Shown: one piece after another, positions 7,863 to 15,707 of the stretch | Layout of the letters: every line of letters begins with the position of its first letter | Position numbering within the stretch: position 1 is the first letter of the stretch | Source of the DNA: Erysipelotrichaceae bacterium | Lineage (GTDB): Bacteria > Bacillota_I > Bacilli_A > Acholeplasmatales > Anaeroplasmataceae | DNA: 36,352 bases | NCBI GenBank assembly: GCA_015059145.1 | Contig: SVAZ01000014.1 | Location: forward strand, 1-36,352 | Reading direction: 5' to 3' | The notes under the pieces: generated by a model | What the model saw: the letters and a program-made list of their open reading frames with translations, nothing else | What the model was told of the DNA's origin: nothing | Database searches by the model: none | Program-made: the position numbers and the translations under genes

Positions 7863-8941
7863 TGCTTGATAAGCTACTATTTACATGTAATGCTGTATTG
7901 CCTATTATTTTAACAATACTATTAGGCTACTTTTTAAAAAGAATTAAGCTACTTCCAGAGAGCTTTTGGAAGCTAGCTAATAAGCTATGCTTTAGAGTGT
8001 GCTTGCCTATATTATTATTCTATAATATATATAATGTTGAAAACATTCAGGCTATTGGTGAAAATTGGAAGGTAATTTTATACTCATGCTGTGCTATATT
8101 AGTAGTGTTTGCTATTGGTCTTTTTACGGCGATGTTTGCTATAAAGGATCGTAAGCAAAAGGGAGTTATACTTCAATGTGTTTTCAGATCTAATTATGCT
8201 ATTATTGGTATTTCTCTTGCTCAAAGCTTAGCTAATGGAAATTCAATGGTTTCAGGTATTGCATCTGTAATTTCTGCTATTTCAATTCCTTTATTTAATG
8301 TATTAGCAATTATTGCGCTATCAGTATTCGTAGGTGAAGAGGATGCTGAGGGTGAAATTAAGAAGGTAAGCGTTAAGGAAATTGTTCTTAAGATTGTTAA
8401 AAATCCATTAATCATAGGTGTTTTTGTTGGTATAGTGGTTTTAGCAATTAGAGCTTTAATACCTTATGAATTAGTTGATGTTTATTCTGTTGATGAGGAA
8501 GCTATGTCTATAGTAGCTTCACAAGTGAAGGATTATTCATTTACCTTGAAGGATAATATTCCTTTCTTGTATAAGACAATAGAAAATATAGCAAGGATAG
8601 CCTCTCCTTTAGCATTAATTGCTTTAGGTGGTGATTTTAAGTTCTCAGCTGTTGGAAGACTAAAAAAACAAATTATAATTGGTGTTACATTAAGAGTTTT
8701 ATTAGTTCCAGCATTATGCTTAATCTTTGCATATGTATTTGGTTTTAGAGGAACAGAGTTCCCTGCATTAATTGCGTTATTTGGAACACCTGTAGCAGTA
8801 TCAAGTGTTCCAATGAGTGCTGAGATGCAAAATGATGATGAGCTTGCTGGGCAGCTAGTGGTATGGACCTCTATACTATCTGCATTTACGTTATTTATTA
8901 TTATTTTCATCTGTGCTCAGGTTGGTATATTTGTCGTATAA
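7862..8941 (+). CDS. AEC (auxin efflux carrier)-family membrane transporter
   Basis: A 359-residue multi-pass membrane protein of the AEC/membrane-transport-protein family, whose bacterial members include malate and other organic-acid carriers. The N-terminal pattern of hydrophobic helix, LLGYFLKRIKLLPE, then LCFRVCLPILLFYNIYN is characteristic. About ten hydrophobic segments are arranged in two halves around an acidic loop (GEEDAEGEIKK). A second hydrophilic stretch lies near residues 200-235. The second half has ASPLALIALGGDF and GTPVAVSSVPM, typical of the family. Its TAATG overlap with the GH28 gene suggests a substrate related to pectin breakdown, for example a sugar acid, but direction and substrate are inference. 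Confidence 0.85.
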   Translation: MLDKLLFTCNAVLPIILTILLGYFLKRIKLLPESFWKLANKLCFRVCLPILLFYNIYNVENIQAIGENWKVILYSCCAILVVFAIGLFTAMFAIKDRKQKGVILQCVFRSNYAIIGISLAQSLANGNSMVSGIASVISAISIPLFNVLAIIALSVFVGEEDAEGEIKKVSVKEIVLKIVKNPLIIGVFVGIVVLAIRALIPYELVDVYSVDEEAMSIVASQVKDYSFTLKDNIPFLYKTIENIARIASPLALIALGGDFKFSAVGRLKKQIIIGVTLRVLLVPALCLIFAYVFGFRGTEFPALIALFGTPVAVSSVPMSAEMQNDDELAGQLVVWTSILSAFTLFIIIFICAQVGIFVV

Positions 8942-8943
8942 TT

Positions 8944-8968
8944 AAAGCCTAGAAATAGGCTTTTATTT
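8944..8968 (+). terminator. Intrinsic terminator of the GH28-AEC operon
   Basis: AAAGCCTA (8944-8951), a GAAA loop, then TAGGCTTT (8956-8963) followed by TATTTAT. It has the same architecture and tetraloop as the lysC terminator. Confidence 0.88.
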
Positions 8969-8969
8969 A

Positions 8970-8998
8970 TTGATTATTTATACCTTGTGTTGTATAAT
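8970..8998 (+). promoter_or_regulatory. Sigma-A-type promoter of the membrane-protein gene
   Basis: TTGATT (8970-8975) and TATAAT (8993-8998) are 17 bases apart, directly after the preceding terminator and 26 bases before the chosen start codon. Confidence 0.72.
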
Positions 8999-9024
8999 AT
9001 TACCGTTGATTGGAGTGATTGTTT

Positions 9025-9891
9025 ATGGGTTGGAAAAGTAAAAAGGATAAAAAAATAATTAATGATAAGGATATTACATTTAAATCAAATGATAATGTGA
9101 CTAATGAGGATTCAAATGAAGAAGCACCTAAGAAGGAAAAAAGAGGTGTAGTTAAAACTTTTAATTTATATAAATTTATTATTAAAATTGTTGTTTTTGC
9201 AATTTTAGTTACATTTGGTATATTAATGCTTGTATTTAAGGAGCAGGCTGTTGGTACAATTTACCTATTAACTGGTGTGATTGCTACATTTGCTGCTATT
9301 ATAAGAATTATTCCGCTATTGAAAACTACTAAGTCTAAAAAGGCTAGAGTTATTTCTTTGGTTGAAATTTGCATTCATATTGTTATTGGTGTTTATTTGA
9401 TAGCTGTAGCATTCTATCATTGGAATGTTATTGAAGAAAATGCTGATCTTGAAAATTTAACAGGATTTGCTAAATTTAATCTACAAGCATATAGATTCTT
9501 TGTTGTTGCATTGTTCTTTACTAGAGTAGTATCATATTTCTGGGTTGTAGTATTACACAAGGAACCAACTGATGACTTTAAGTTCTGGCTACATATTATT
9601 ATTATGAGTCTTTCAATTTTGCTTGCAGCAATTCAATTAGATCCTCAAAAGATTGTTTATACACTTGTTGTTCTTGCCTTTGGAAGTGCATTGGTAATTG
9701 GTGGTGAGGCTGCTGGTGGATATTGGCGCTATAGGAAAGAGGTTTCTGCTACAAAGGAGCAAAAGAAGGATAAGATAGCTCCTGTTGAAAAGGAAGCACC
9801 ATCTAAGGATGATTCTGTTGATATAAATGAAATTGATCCTAATATTATCCCTGTTGAGGATATTCCACAGGATAGTCAAATAGTTAGCTAG
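9025..9891 (+). CDS. Six-segment membrane protein of unknown function
   Basis: I do not recognise this family. The ATG at 9025 follows TGGAG at 9011-9015 with good spacing; an in-frame TTG at 9019 is too close to that site. The product is 288 residues. A highly charged N-terminal tail of about 45 residues is rich in Lys, Asp and Asn. About six membrane segments lie between residues 50 and 235, grouped in close pairs. A charged C-terminal tail of about 55 residues is rich in Lys, then Asp, Glu and Pro. The pairing of helices superficially resembles small HdeD/DUF308-type membrane proteins, but no specific motif supports that. It is a single-gene unit with its own promoter and terminator. Both tails are probably cytoplasmic, which is inference from the positive charges flanking the helices. 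Confidence 0.75.
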   Translation: MGWKSKKDKKIINDKDITFKSNDNVTNEDSNEEAPKKEKRGVVKTFNLYKFIIKIVVFAILVTFGILMLVFKEQAVGTIYLLTGVIATFAAIIRIIPLLKTTKSKKARVISLVEICIHIVIGVYLIAVAFYHWNVIEENADLENLTGFAKFNLQAYRFFVVALFFTRVVSYFWVVVLHKEPTDDFKFWLHIIIMSLSILLAAIQLDPQKIVYTLVVLAFGSALVIGGEAAGGYWRYRKEVSATKEQKKDKIAPVEKEAPSKDDSVDINEIDPNIIPVEDIPQDSQIVS

Positions 9892-9893
9892 TT

Positions 9894-9926
9894 TAAGATG
9901 CCATTGTACTATGGCATCTTATTTTA
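9894..9926 (+). terminator. Intrinsic terminator of the membrane-protein gene
   Basis: An 11-bp perfect stem (TAAGATGCCAT, 9894-9904; ATGGCATCTTA, 9911-9921) with a 6-nt loop is followed by TTTTATT. Confidence 0.92.
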
Positions 9927-9935
9927 TTCTTTTCC

Positions 9936-9963
9936 TTTACAAAATGTATAATTATGTTATAAT
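9936..9963 (+). promoter_or_regulatory. Sigma-A-type promoter of tig
   Basis: TTTACA (9936-9941) and TATAAT (9958-9963) are 16 bases apart. Transcription from here gives a leader of about 105 nt ahead of the trigger factor start, which includes the hairpin at 10038-10066. A second TATAAT at 9947-9952 has no matching -35 box. Confidence 0.7.
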
Positions 9964-10030
9964 ATTATTTGGATTTTTTTTGATAATTTAAAAGAGGAAT
10001 TTGAGAGATATAATTATTAAAGTGTTATAT

Positions 10031-10078
10031 AGGAGGAGCAGATTATTCCGAAATATCTCGATCTGCGTGATGTAAATG
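10031..10078 (+). promoter_or_regulatory. Shine-Dalgarno, hairpin and start codon of tig
   Basis: The only good ribosome binding site, AGGAGG (10031-10036), lies 39 bases before the ATG at 10076, far outside the normal range. Between them GCAGAT (10038-10043) pairs with ATCTGC (10061-10066). CGA (10049-10051) with TCG (10058-10060) stacks inside after a 5-nt bulge. If this hairpin forms, only about ten unpaired bases separate AGGAGG from the ATG. An in-frame ATG-TAA at 10070-10075 stands immediately before the real start and blocks any upstream start in that frame. Confidence 0.6.
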
Positions 10079-11554
10079 ACTACTGAGAAATTAGAACAAA
10101 GTCGTGTTAAGGCTGTATTTGATGTTACAGCTGATGAATTTGAAAAGGCATTAGATAAGGCTTTTGAAAAGCTTAATGCAAATGTTACAATCAAAGGATT
10201 TAGAACTGGTAAGGCTCCTAGATCTGCATACGAAAAGACTTATGGTGAAATGTCTTTATTTGATGAGGCTTTAAATGTAATTTTAAACCAAAAGGCTCAA
10301 GAAATTTATAAGGATGAAAAACTTGCTAGACAAATTTGTGGTCCATTTGAACCAAATCTTGAGGGTGAGGATAGAGTTACTAGAGGTAAGGATTTTAAGG
10401 TTTCTTTATCATTTGATGTTTATCCAGAGGTTAAGCTTCCTCAATATAAGGGCTTAGAGGTTAAGGCTAAGGTTTTAACTGCTACTGATGAAGAGGTTGA
10501 AAACGCAGTTAAGAATATTTTAAAGAAGGATGCTTCTAAGGCTAATAAGGAAGAGCAAGTTATTGCATCTGGAGATTATGCTATTTTTGATTTTGCTGGT
10601 ACTGTTGATGGTGTAGCATTCCCAGGTGGTACTGCTGAAAATTATGAATTACAAATTGGCTCAGGTCAATTTATTCCAGGCTTTGAGGATCAAATGATCG
10701 GTATGAAGGCTGGTGAGGTTAAGGATGTTAATGTTACATTCCCTGAAAATTATGGTGCAGCAGATTTAGCTGGTAAGGCTGCTGTATTTAAGGTTACTGT
10801 TCATGAGGTTAAGGTTGAATCATTCCCAGAATTAACTGATGAATACGTACAAAATTTAAAGCTTGAAGGCGTTAATACAGTTTCAGAGCTAAAGGCTTCA
10901 AAGAAGGCTGAAATTGAAGCTCAAAAGGCTGTTAGTGAAAAGGACCGTCAAGTTGATGAATTAATTAATAAGATTTTAGATAATACTGTAGTAGATATGC
11001 CTAAGTCATTAATTGATGACAAGGTTAATGCTATTCGTGGTCAATATATTAATCAAGCTAAGATGTATAATATTCCATTTGAAACATTCTTAAGCTTAAT
11101 GAATATTGATAAAAATACATTTGAAGCTGAAACTTTAAAGCAAGGTGCTCGTCAAGCATTATTTAGTGTTGTAGCTACTAAGCTAATTGAGGTTGAAAAT
11201 CTTCAACCTTCAAAGGATGCTTTAGAAGCTAAGGCTGAAGCAGATGCAAAGGCTTCTGGTAAGACTAAGGAAGCAATGCTTAAGCAAAATCTAGATAGCT
11301 ACTTCAACCAATTATCATATGAAGCATTAATTAATATGTTATTAACTAATGCTGTTGAGGTAGAGGGTGAAGCTAAGCCAGCTCAAAAGAAGACAACAGC
11401 TTCAACTCAAGCAAAGAAGACAACAGCTTCAACTGCAGCAAAGAAGACAACAGCTTCAACTCAAGCAAAGAAGACAACAGCTTCAACTGCAGCAAAGAAG
11501 ACAACAGCTTCAACTGCAGCAAAGAAGACTGCAACAGCTACAAAGTCTGAGTAA
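10076..11554 (+). CDS. tig: Trigger factor, ribosome-associated chaperone and prolyl isomerase
   Basis: Binds the ribosome exit tunnel and protects nascent chains. The N-terminal ribosome-binding domain has the signature GFRTGKAPRSAYEKTYG. A full FKBP-type prolyl isomerase domain follows at about residues 170-250 (GDYAIFDFAGTVDG to VTVHEVK), then the helical C-terminal domain to about residue 430. The 492-residue length exceeds the usual 430-450. The excess is a Lys/Thr/Ala tail of five 9-residue repeats (KKTTASTQA or KKTTASTAA, residues 438-482) plus a degenerate sixth copy. The start matches family N-termini (MTTEKLEQSRVKAVF), but its ribosome binding site is separated by a hairpin. Single-gene unit with promoter and terminator. 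Confidence 0.93.
   Translation: MTTEKLEQSRVKAVFDVTADEFEKALDKAFEKLNANVTIKGFRTGKAPRSAYEKTYGEMSLFDEALNVILNQKAQEIYKDEKLARQICGPFEPNLEGEDRVTRGKDFKVSLSFDVYPEVKLPQYKGLEVKAKVLTATDEEVENAVKNILKKDASKANKEEQVIASGDYAIFDFAGTVDGVAFPGGTAENYELQIGSGQFIPGFEDQMIGMKAGEVKDVNVTFPENYGAADLAGKAAVFKVTVHEVKVESFPELTDEYVQNLKLEGVNTVSELKASKKAEIEAQKAVSEKDRQVDELINKILDNTVVDMPKSLIDDKVNAIRGQYINQAKMYNIPFETFLSLMNIDKNTFEAETLKQGARQALFSVVATKLIEVENLQPSKDALEAKAEADAKASGKTKEAMLKQNLDSYFNQLSYEALINMLLTNAVEVEGEAKPAQKKTTASTQAKKTTASTAAKKTTASTQAKKTTASTAAKKTTASTAAKKTATATKSE
11387..11545 (+). repeat. Tandem 27-bp repeats encoding the trigger factor tail
   Basis: Five contiguous 27-bp units (11387-11413, 11414-11440, 11441-11467, 11468-11494, 11495-11521) differ only at one codon, CAA or GCA. 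They are followed by a diverged partial copy. They encode the 9-residue unit KKTTAST(Q/A)A. The near-identity of the units at the DNA level points to recent slippage or recombination, so copy number may vary between strains. Confidence 0.95.
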
Positions 11555-11571
11555 TCTTATATTGATTTATT

Positions 11572-11598
11572 TAAAGCCAGCTAGACTGGCTTTATTTC
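11572..11598 (+). terminator. Intrinsic terminator of tig
   Basis: TAAAGCCAG (11572-11580) pairs with CTGGCTTTA (11586-11594) around CTAGA and is followed by TTTC. Confidence 0.9.
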
Positions 11599-11625
11599 TT
11601 TGTTAAATTATGTGAATTTTATATA

Positions 11626-11669
11626 TTTTTGGCAAACTACTTGCAAAAGTGCCAAAAATGTTATATATT
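11626..11669 (+). promoter_or_regulatory. lon promoter region with inverted repeat and sigma-54-like element
   Basis: Three signals overlap. A 9-bp inverted repeat, TTTTTGGCA (11626-11634) and TGCCAAAAA (11650-11658), has a 15-nt spacer. A vegetative promoter is possible from TTGCAA (11641-11646) with TATATT (11664-11669), 17 bases apart. TTGGCA at 11629-11634 plus TTGCA at 11641-11645 also gives the GG-N10-GC layout of a sigma-54 promoter. The inverted repeat straddles the -35 box, a natural position for a repressor. It is neither CIRCE nor a CtsR site. Confidence 0.5.
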
Positions 11670-11712
11670 ATAATTGCTGATATGGATTTTGATCAGTGAA
11701 AGGATGGTTTTT

Positions 11713-14031
11713 ATGGAAGATAATACAAAAATTGTTCTACCTGCCATAGCTGTTAGAGGTGTTGTTCCTCTACCTAGCAATGAATTTAGAATTGAGGTTG
11801 GCCGTACAAATTCGGTATTAGCTTTAGAGGCTGCTGAAAAGATGTATGGTGGAAATATTATTTTATTAGTTCAAAAGGATGCAACACAAGCAGATGTTAC
11901 TCCTGATGATATTGAATCAATTGGTGTTTTAGCTAAGATTACCTTAAAGCTTAAGCTGCCTAACAATAATTATAAGGTTAAGTTTAAGGTTACTAATCGT
12001 TTAATGGTTAAGGAATATACATCACTTGAACCTTATTTTGTATGCCACTATGAAAAGATGTTTTCAATTTTAAATGGTGACGATGAGGAAACTGCATTGC
12101 TTAAGAATGTTGCTACTGAGGTATCAAAGGGAGGCTCGACTTTATTAAGCTCTACTGATGAGGTTTCTAAGCTATTACAATCTAGCACTAATGCTGATGT
12201 TTTATCTGATGTTATAGCTTATCAATTAAAGCTTAATAGTAATTTATCAAAATATAGATATTTAGAGGAAATTAATGTTTCTAAGCGTCTAGAAATGATT
12301 CTTGAGGATATTGAGCATGAAAAGCAAATTGTAGAAATTGAAAATAAAATTAATAAGGATGTTAAGAAATCTATTGATGAGTCACAAAAGGAATACTATC
12401 TTCGCGAAAAGATGAGAGCTATTCAAAATGAACTTGGTGATAAAGCTAGACAGGAAGAGGATGTTGATAAGCTTAGAAAGGCTATTGAAGAGGCAAACCT
12501 TCCAAAAAATGTTTATGATAAAGCTATTCAAGAACTTCAAAAGTATGCTAATACTTCAAATCAAATGGCTGAAGCTGGCGTTATTAGATCTTATTTAGAA
12601 TGGATTGTTAATTTGCCATGGTCTAAATCAAGTAAGGATAATGATGATTTAGCTGACGTTGTTAAGAAGCTTGATGCTAATCATTATGGATTAGAGAAGG
12701 TTAAGGATCGTATTATTGAATACCTAGCTGTTAAGATGATGACTGGTCATAATCCTTCAACAATTCTTTGCTTTGCAGGTCCTCCAGGTGTTGGTAAGAC
12801 TTCACTTGCTAGATCTATTAGTGATGCATTAGGAAGAAAGTTCGTTAAGCAATCTTTAGGTGGTGTACGTGATGAATCTGAAATTAGAGGTCATAGACGT
12901 ACATATATCGGTGCATTACCTGGACGTATTTTAAAGGGTATGAAGGATGCTGGTACAGTTAATCCTGTATTCCTATTAGATGAGATTGATAAGATGACTG
13001 CTGATTACAGAGGTGATCCTGCCGCTGCAATGCTAGAGGTTTTAGATCCTGAGCAAAATAAATTCTTCTCAGATAACTATTTAGAAGAGCCATATGATTT
13101 ATCTCAGGTTATGTTTATTACAACAGCTAATGATTTGTCAAATATTCCAGGACCACTTCGTGATCGTATGGAGATAATTGAATTATCATCTTATACTGAA
13201 ATTGAAAAGTTTAATATTGGCTTTAAGCATTTATTACCTCGTCAATTAGAGGAGCATGGACTACAGGCTGAACAGCTATCTGTTTCAGAAGAAGCTATGT
13301 ATGCTATAATTCAAAATTATACTCGTGAAGCTGGTGTTCGTGAATTAAATCGTATGATTGCTGGTATCTGTAGAAAGACAGTTCGTAAAATTCTAATGGA
13401 TAAGGTATCTCATATAGATGTTACACCTGATAATTTAACTGATTTCCTAGGAAAGATTAGATTTACTAATAATAAGAATAGAGGTCAAAATCAAGTTGGT
13501 GTTGTAACAGGCTTAGCCTATACATCATTTGGTGGTGATACATTAGATATAGAGGTTACAACATATCCTGGTAAGGGTGGCTTAGTATTAACAGGTAAGC
13601 TTGGAGATGTAATGAAGGAATCTGCACAGGCTGCATTCTCTTTTGTAAAATCTCATTGTGATGAATATAATATTTCTAAAGAATTTTTAGAAAAGAATGA
13701 TATTCATATTCATGTTCCGGAGGGTGCTGTTCCTAAGGATGGACCTTCAGCAGGTGTTACCTTGACTACTGCATTAGTTTCAGCATTGTCTAATAGACCA
13801 GTTGATTGTCACATTGGTATGACAGGTGAAATTACATTAAGAGGTAGTGTTTTACCAATTGGAGGCTTAAGAGAAAAATCTATTGCTGCTCATAGAAGTG
13901 GTTTAACTAAGATTTTCATTCCTCAAGAAAATGAAAGAGACATTGAGGATGTGCCACAAGAGGTTAGAGACGTATTAGAAATAATACCTGTATCTCATAT
14001 AACTGAAATTTTAAATTCAGTATTTAACTAA
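11713..14031 (+). CDS. lon: ATP-dependent protease La (Lon)
   Basis: Cytoplasmic AAA+ serine protease for misfolded and regulatory proteins. The ATG at 11713, behind AAAGGAT, gives 773 residues, a normal length. The N-terminal substrate-binding domain (about residues 5-200) begins LPAIAVRGVVPLP. A helical region follows, then the AAA module with Walker A GPPGVGKT (356-363), Walker B LLDEIDKM and sensor residues. The C-terminal protease domain has the Ser-Lys dyad Ser679 (GPSAGV) and Lys722 (LREKSIAAH), the same positions as in E. coli Lon. It is a single-gene unit following the trigger factor gene. The upstream inverted repeat suggests specific control, possibly stress-related. Confidence 0.97.
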   Translation: MEDNTKIVLPAIAVRGVVPLPSNEFRIEVGRTNSVLALEAAEKMYGGNIILLVQKDATQADVTPDDIESIGVLAKITLKLKLPNNNYKVKFKVTNRLMVKEYTSLEPYFVCHYEKMFSILNGDDEETALLKNVATEVSKGGSTLLSSTDEVSKLLQSSTNADVLSDVIAYQLKLNSNLSKYRYLEEINVSKRLEMILEDIEHEKQIVEIENKINKDVKKSIDESQKEYYLREKMRAIQNELGDKARQEEDVDKLRKAIEEANLPKNVYDKAIQELQKYANTSNQMAEAGVIRSYLEWIVNLPWSKSSKDNDDLADVVKKLDANHYGLEKVKDRIIEYLAVKMMTGHNPSTILCFAGPPGVGKTSLARSISDALGRKFVKQSLGGVRDESEIRGHRRTYIGALPGRILKGMKDAGTVNPVFLLDEIDKMTADYRGDPAAAMLEVLDPEQNKFFSDNYLEEPYDLSQVMFITTANDLSNIPGPLRDRMEIIELSSYTEIEKFNIGFKHLLPRQLEEHGLQAEQLSVSEEAMYAIIQNYTREAGVRELNRMIAGICRKTVRKILMDKVSHIDVTPDNLTDFLGKIRFTNNKNRGQNQVGVVTGLAYTSFGGDTLDIEVTTYPGKGGLVLTGKLGDVMKESAQAAFSFVKSHCDEYNISKEFLEKNDIHIHVPEGAVPKDGPSAGVTLTTALVSALSNRPVDCHIGMTGEITLRGSVLPIGGLREKSIAAHRSGLTKIFIPQENERDIEDVPQEVRDVLEIIPVSHITEILNSVFN

Positions 14032-14033
14032 TT

Positions 14034-14061
14034 AGGGTGAGCTAAAAGCTCTCCCTTTTTT
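14034..14061 (+). terminator. Intrinsic terminator of lon
   Basis: AGGG and GAGC (14034-14042) pair with GCTC and CCCT (14048-14056) around one T-T mismatch, followed by six T. Confidence 0.9.
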
Positions 14062-14062
14062 A

Positions 14063-14091
14063 TTGACTATTATAAGGAGAATTTATATAAT
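14063..14091 (+). promoter_or_regulatory. Sigma-A-type promoter of the LysR-RluA operon
   Basis: TTGACT (14063-14068) and TATAAT (14086-14091) are separated by 17 bases, immediately after the lon terminator and 39 bases before the start codon. Confidence 0.82.
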
Positions 14092-14130
14092 TATCTTATG
14101 GTATAGATTTTATTTATAGGAGGGGCTTAT

Positions 14131-15015
14131 ATGATAGATACAAGATTAATTACATTTTTGACCTTATTAGAGGAGAAAAGCTATACAAAAACTGCTAATA
14201 AGCTATATATTACTCAGCCTGCGGTTACCCATCATATTAAGTCCCTAGAAAAGGATAATAGTATTACCATATTCCGTGATAATAAAACCTTTGAGCTTAC
14301 TCGTGCAGGAACAATTTTAAAGGAATATGCTGAAATTGCTAGAAGCCAATATATGCAATTTAATAATGCATTATCTAAAAAGGTAAATATGGTTGTTGCG
14401 AATATGGCAATCACACCAATGGCTTCACGCTGCATAAATAAAACTAATTTTAGAGATTTAATATCATCGAAGGATGGCAATTTAAATATATATGAATATA
14501 ACTATGATAGAATAGTAGATAAGCTTCTATTAGGTAAAATAGATTTTGCTATTATAGATAATAGCTTTGATGCTGCAGTATTCGATAGCTTTACCTTGGC
14601 TCTAACTAGCTTAATTTTGATTTGTAATCCTAATGGTAAGTATGGTGAAAATATTAGAATAAGCCGTGAGCAGCTAGGTAGTGCAATAATAGTTACTGGA
14701 GAAGAAGGAACTGGGCTATATAGATGTACTATTAATGGTCTAAATCAAAAGAATATAAGATTGAAGAATAATAGTGTTATATCCTCAAATAGTATTGATT
14801 GGATTGTTAATCAGGTTTTAATTAATGATGCGATTGGTTTTGTATATGAGGCTAGTGTTAAGGAGTTTATAAATAAGGGTATTGTTAAAAAGATAGAACT
14901 ATTAAACTTTAATGTATCCCAAAATATATATCTAATGTACAATAGAAAGTCATTCCTAAATAATTCGATTATAAATTTAATTGAAAATATTAAGAAGTAT
15001 GAGGATAATAAATAA
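14131..15015 (+). CDS. LysR-family transcriptional regulator
   Basis: A 294-residue DNA-binding regulator. The N-terminal winged helix-turn-helix is clear: FLTLLEEKSYTKTANKLYIT, then QPAVTHHIKSLE and FELTRAGTIL within the first 70 residues. The linker and effector-binding domain (about 90-290) are more diverged. The ATG follows AGGAGGGG. Its stop overlaps the start of the pseudouridine synthase (TAATG). LysR regulators usually control a divergent neighbour, but here the upstream gene is lon, in the same direction and behind a terminator. The target is therefore unknown. Confidence 0.9.
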   Translation: MIDTRLITFLTLLEEKSYTKTANKLYITQPAVTHHIKSLEKDNSITIFRDNKTFELTRAGTILKEYAEIARSQYMQFNNALSKKVNMVVANMAITPMASRCINKTNFRDLISSKDGNLNIYEYNYDRIVDKLLLGKIDFAIIDNSFDAAVFDSFTLALTSLILICNPNGKYGENIRISREQLGSAIIVTGEEGTGLYRCTINGLNQKNIRLKNNSVISSNSIDWIVNQVLINDAIGFVYEASVKEFINKGIVKKIELLNFNVSQNIYLMYNRKSFLNNSIINLIENIKKYEDNK

Positions 15016-15653
15016 TGTTAGATATATTATATGAGGATAATCATATTATTGTAGCATATAAGCCTAAGGGCATATTATCACAGGCTGATGGTTCTAATAA
15101 GCAAGATATGCTTACAATATTAAAGGAATATATTAAGGAAAAATATAATAAGCCTGGTAATGTTTATTTAGGCTTGGTTCATAGATTAGATATGAATACT
15201 AGTGGAGTAATGGTTTTTGCAAGAACATCTAAGGCTGCTGCAAGATTGTCAGAGCAAATTAAGAATAATGAGCTTAGAAAAAAATATATTGCTACAGTAG
15301 AGGGAATATTGAATAATCAGGATTATATTACATTAGAAAATTATATCACTAAAAATGAAGCCTTAAAGAAAGCGTCTATTACTAGTGATGGACAATTTTC
15401 TAAGCTTGAATATAAAGCAATTAATAGCTACAGTATTAATGGTGTTGATGTCACAGATGTAGATATAATTTTACATACTGGTAGATTTCATCAAATTAGA
15501 TGTCAAATGGCTAATATTAATCATCCCTTATTTGGTGATACAAAATACGGAAGTAGGAATTTGATTGATAAGGAGCAGTTTCCTTTAGATGCATATTATT
15601 TATCATTTAAGCATCCAACAACAAAGGAGATTTTAGAATTTAAGAAAAAATAA
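15015..15653 (+). CDS. RluA-family pseudouridine synthase
   Basis: Isomerises uridine to pseudouridine in ribosomal RNA or tRNA. The catalytic motif HRLDMNTSGVMVFAR contains the invariant Asp, preceded by YEDNHIIVAYKPKG and followed by KKYIATVEG and LHTGRFHQIRCQM, the RluA subfamily order. At 212 residues it is short and lacks an N-terminal S4 RNA-binding domain, like compact RluA/TruC-type members. The target nucleotide cannot be assigned from sequence alone. Translationally coupled to the LysR gene through a one-base overlap. Confidence 0.9.
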   Translation: MLDILYEDNHIIVAYKPKGILSQADGSNKQDMLTILKEYIKEKYNKPGNVYLGLVHRLDMNTSGVMVFARTSKAAARLSEQIKNNELRKKYIATVEGILNNQDYITLENYITKNEALKKASITSDGQFSKLEYKAINSYSINGVDVTDVDIILHTGRFHQIRCQMANINHPLFGDTKYGSRNLIDKEQFPLDAYYLSFKHPTTKEILEFKKK

Positions 15654-15656
15654 TTT

Positions 15657-15692
15657 AAATGCTGCAAGGGTATTATCCTGGCAGCATTTTTT
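15657..15692 (+). terminator. Intrinsic terminator after the pseudouridine synthase
   Basis: AATGCTGC (15658-15665) pairs with GCAGCATT (15681-15688). The inner AAGG/CCT pairs extend the stem, and TTTTTT follows. Confidence 0.9.
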
Positions 15693-15707
15693 CATATTCT
15701 AATATAG

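Noticed and set aside
8533-8910. A 125-codon minus-strand frame inside the AEC transporter gene
   Set aside because: No ribosome binding site or promoter; the plus-strand protein has clear family motifs.
10042-10086. Short ORF from ATT before trigger factor
   Set aside because: ATT initiation is very rare and no other start is available. I keep it only as an alternative to the hairpin explanation and do not annotate it.
11387-11545. Regular 27-bp direct repeats suggesting a CRISPR array
   Set aside because: The units are contiguous, without unique spacers, and are in frame at the end of the trigger factor gene.
11367-11606. Long Gln-rich reading frame over the trigger factor repeats
   Set aside because: It is the same repeat read in another frame, with no ribosome binding site.
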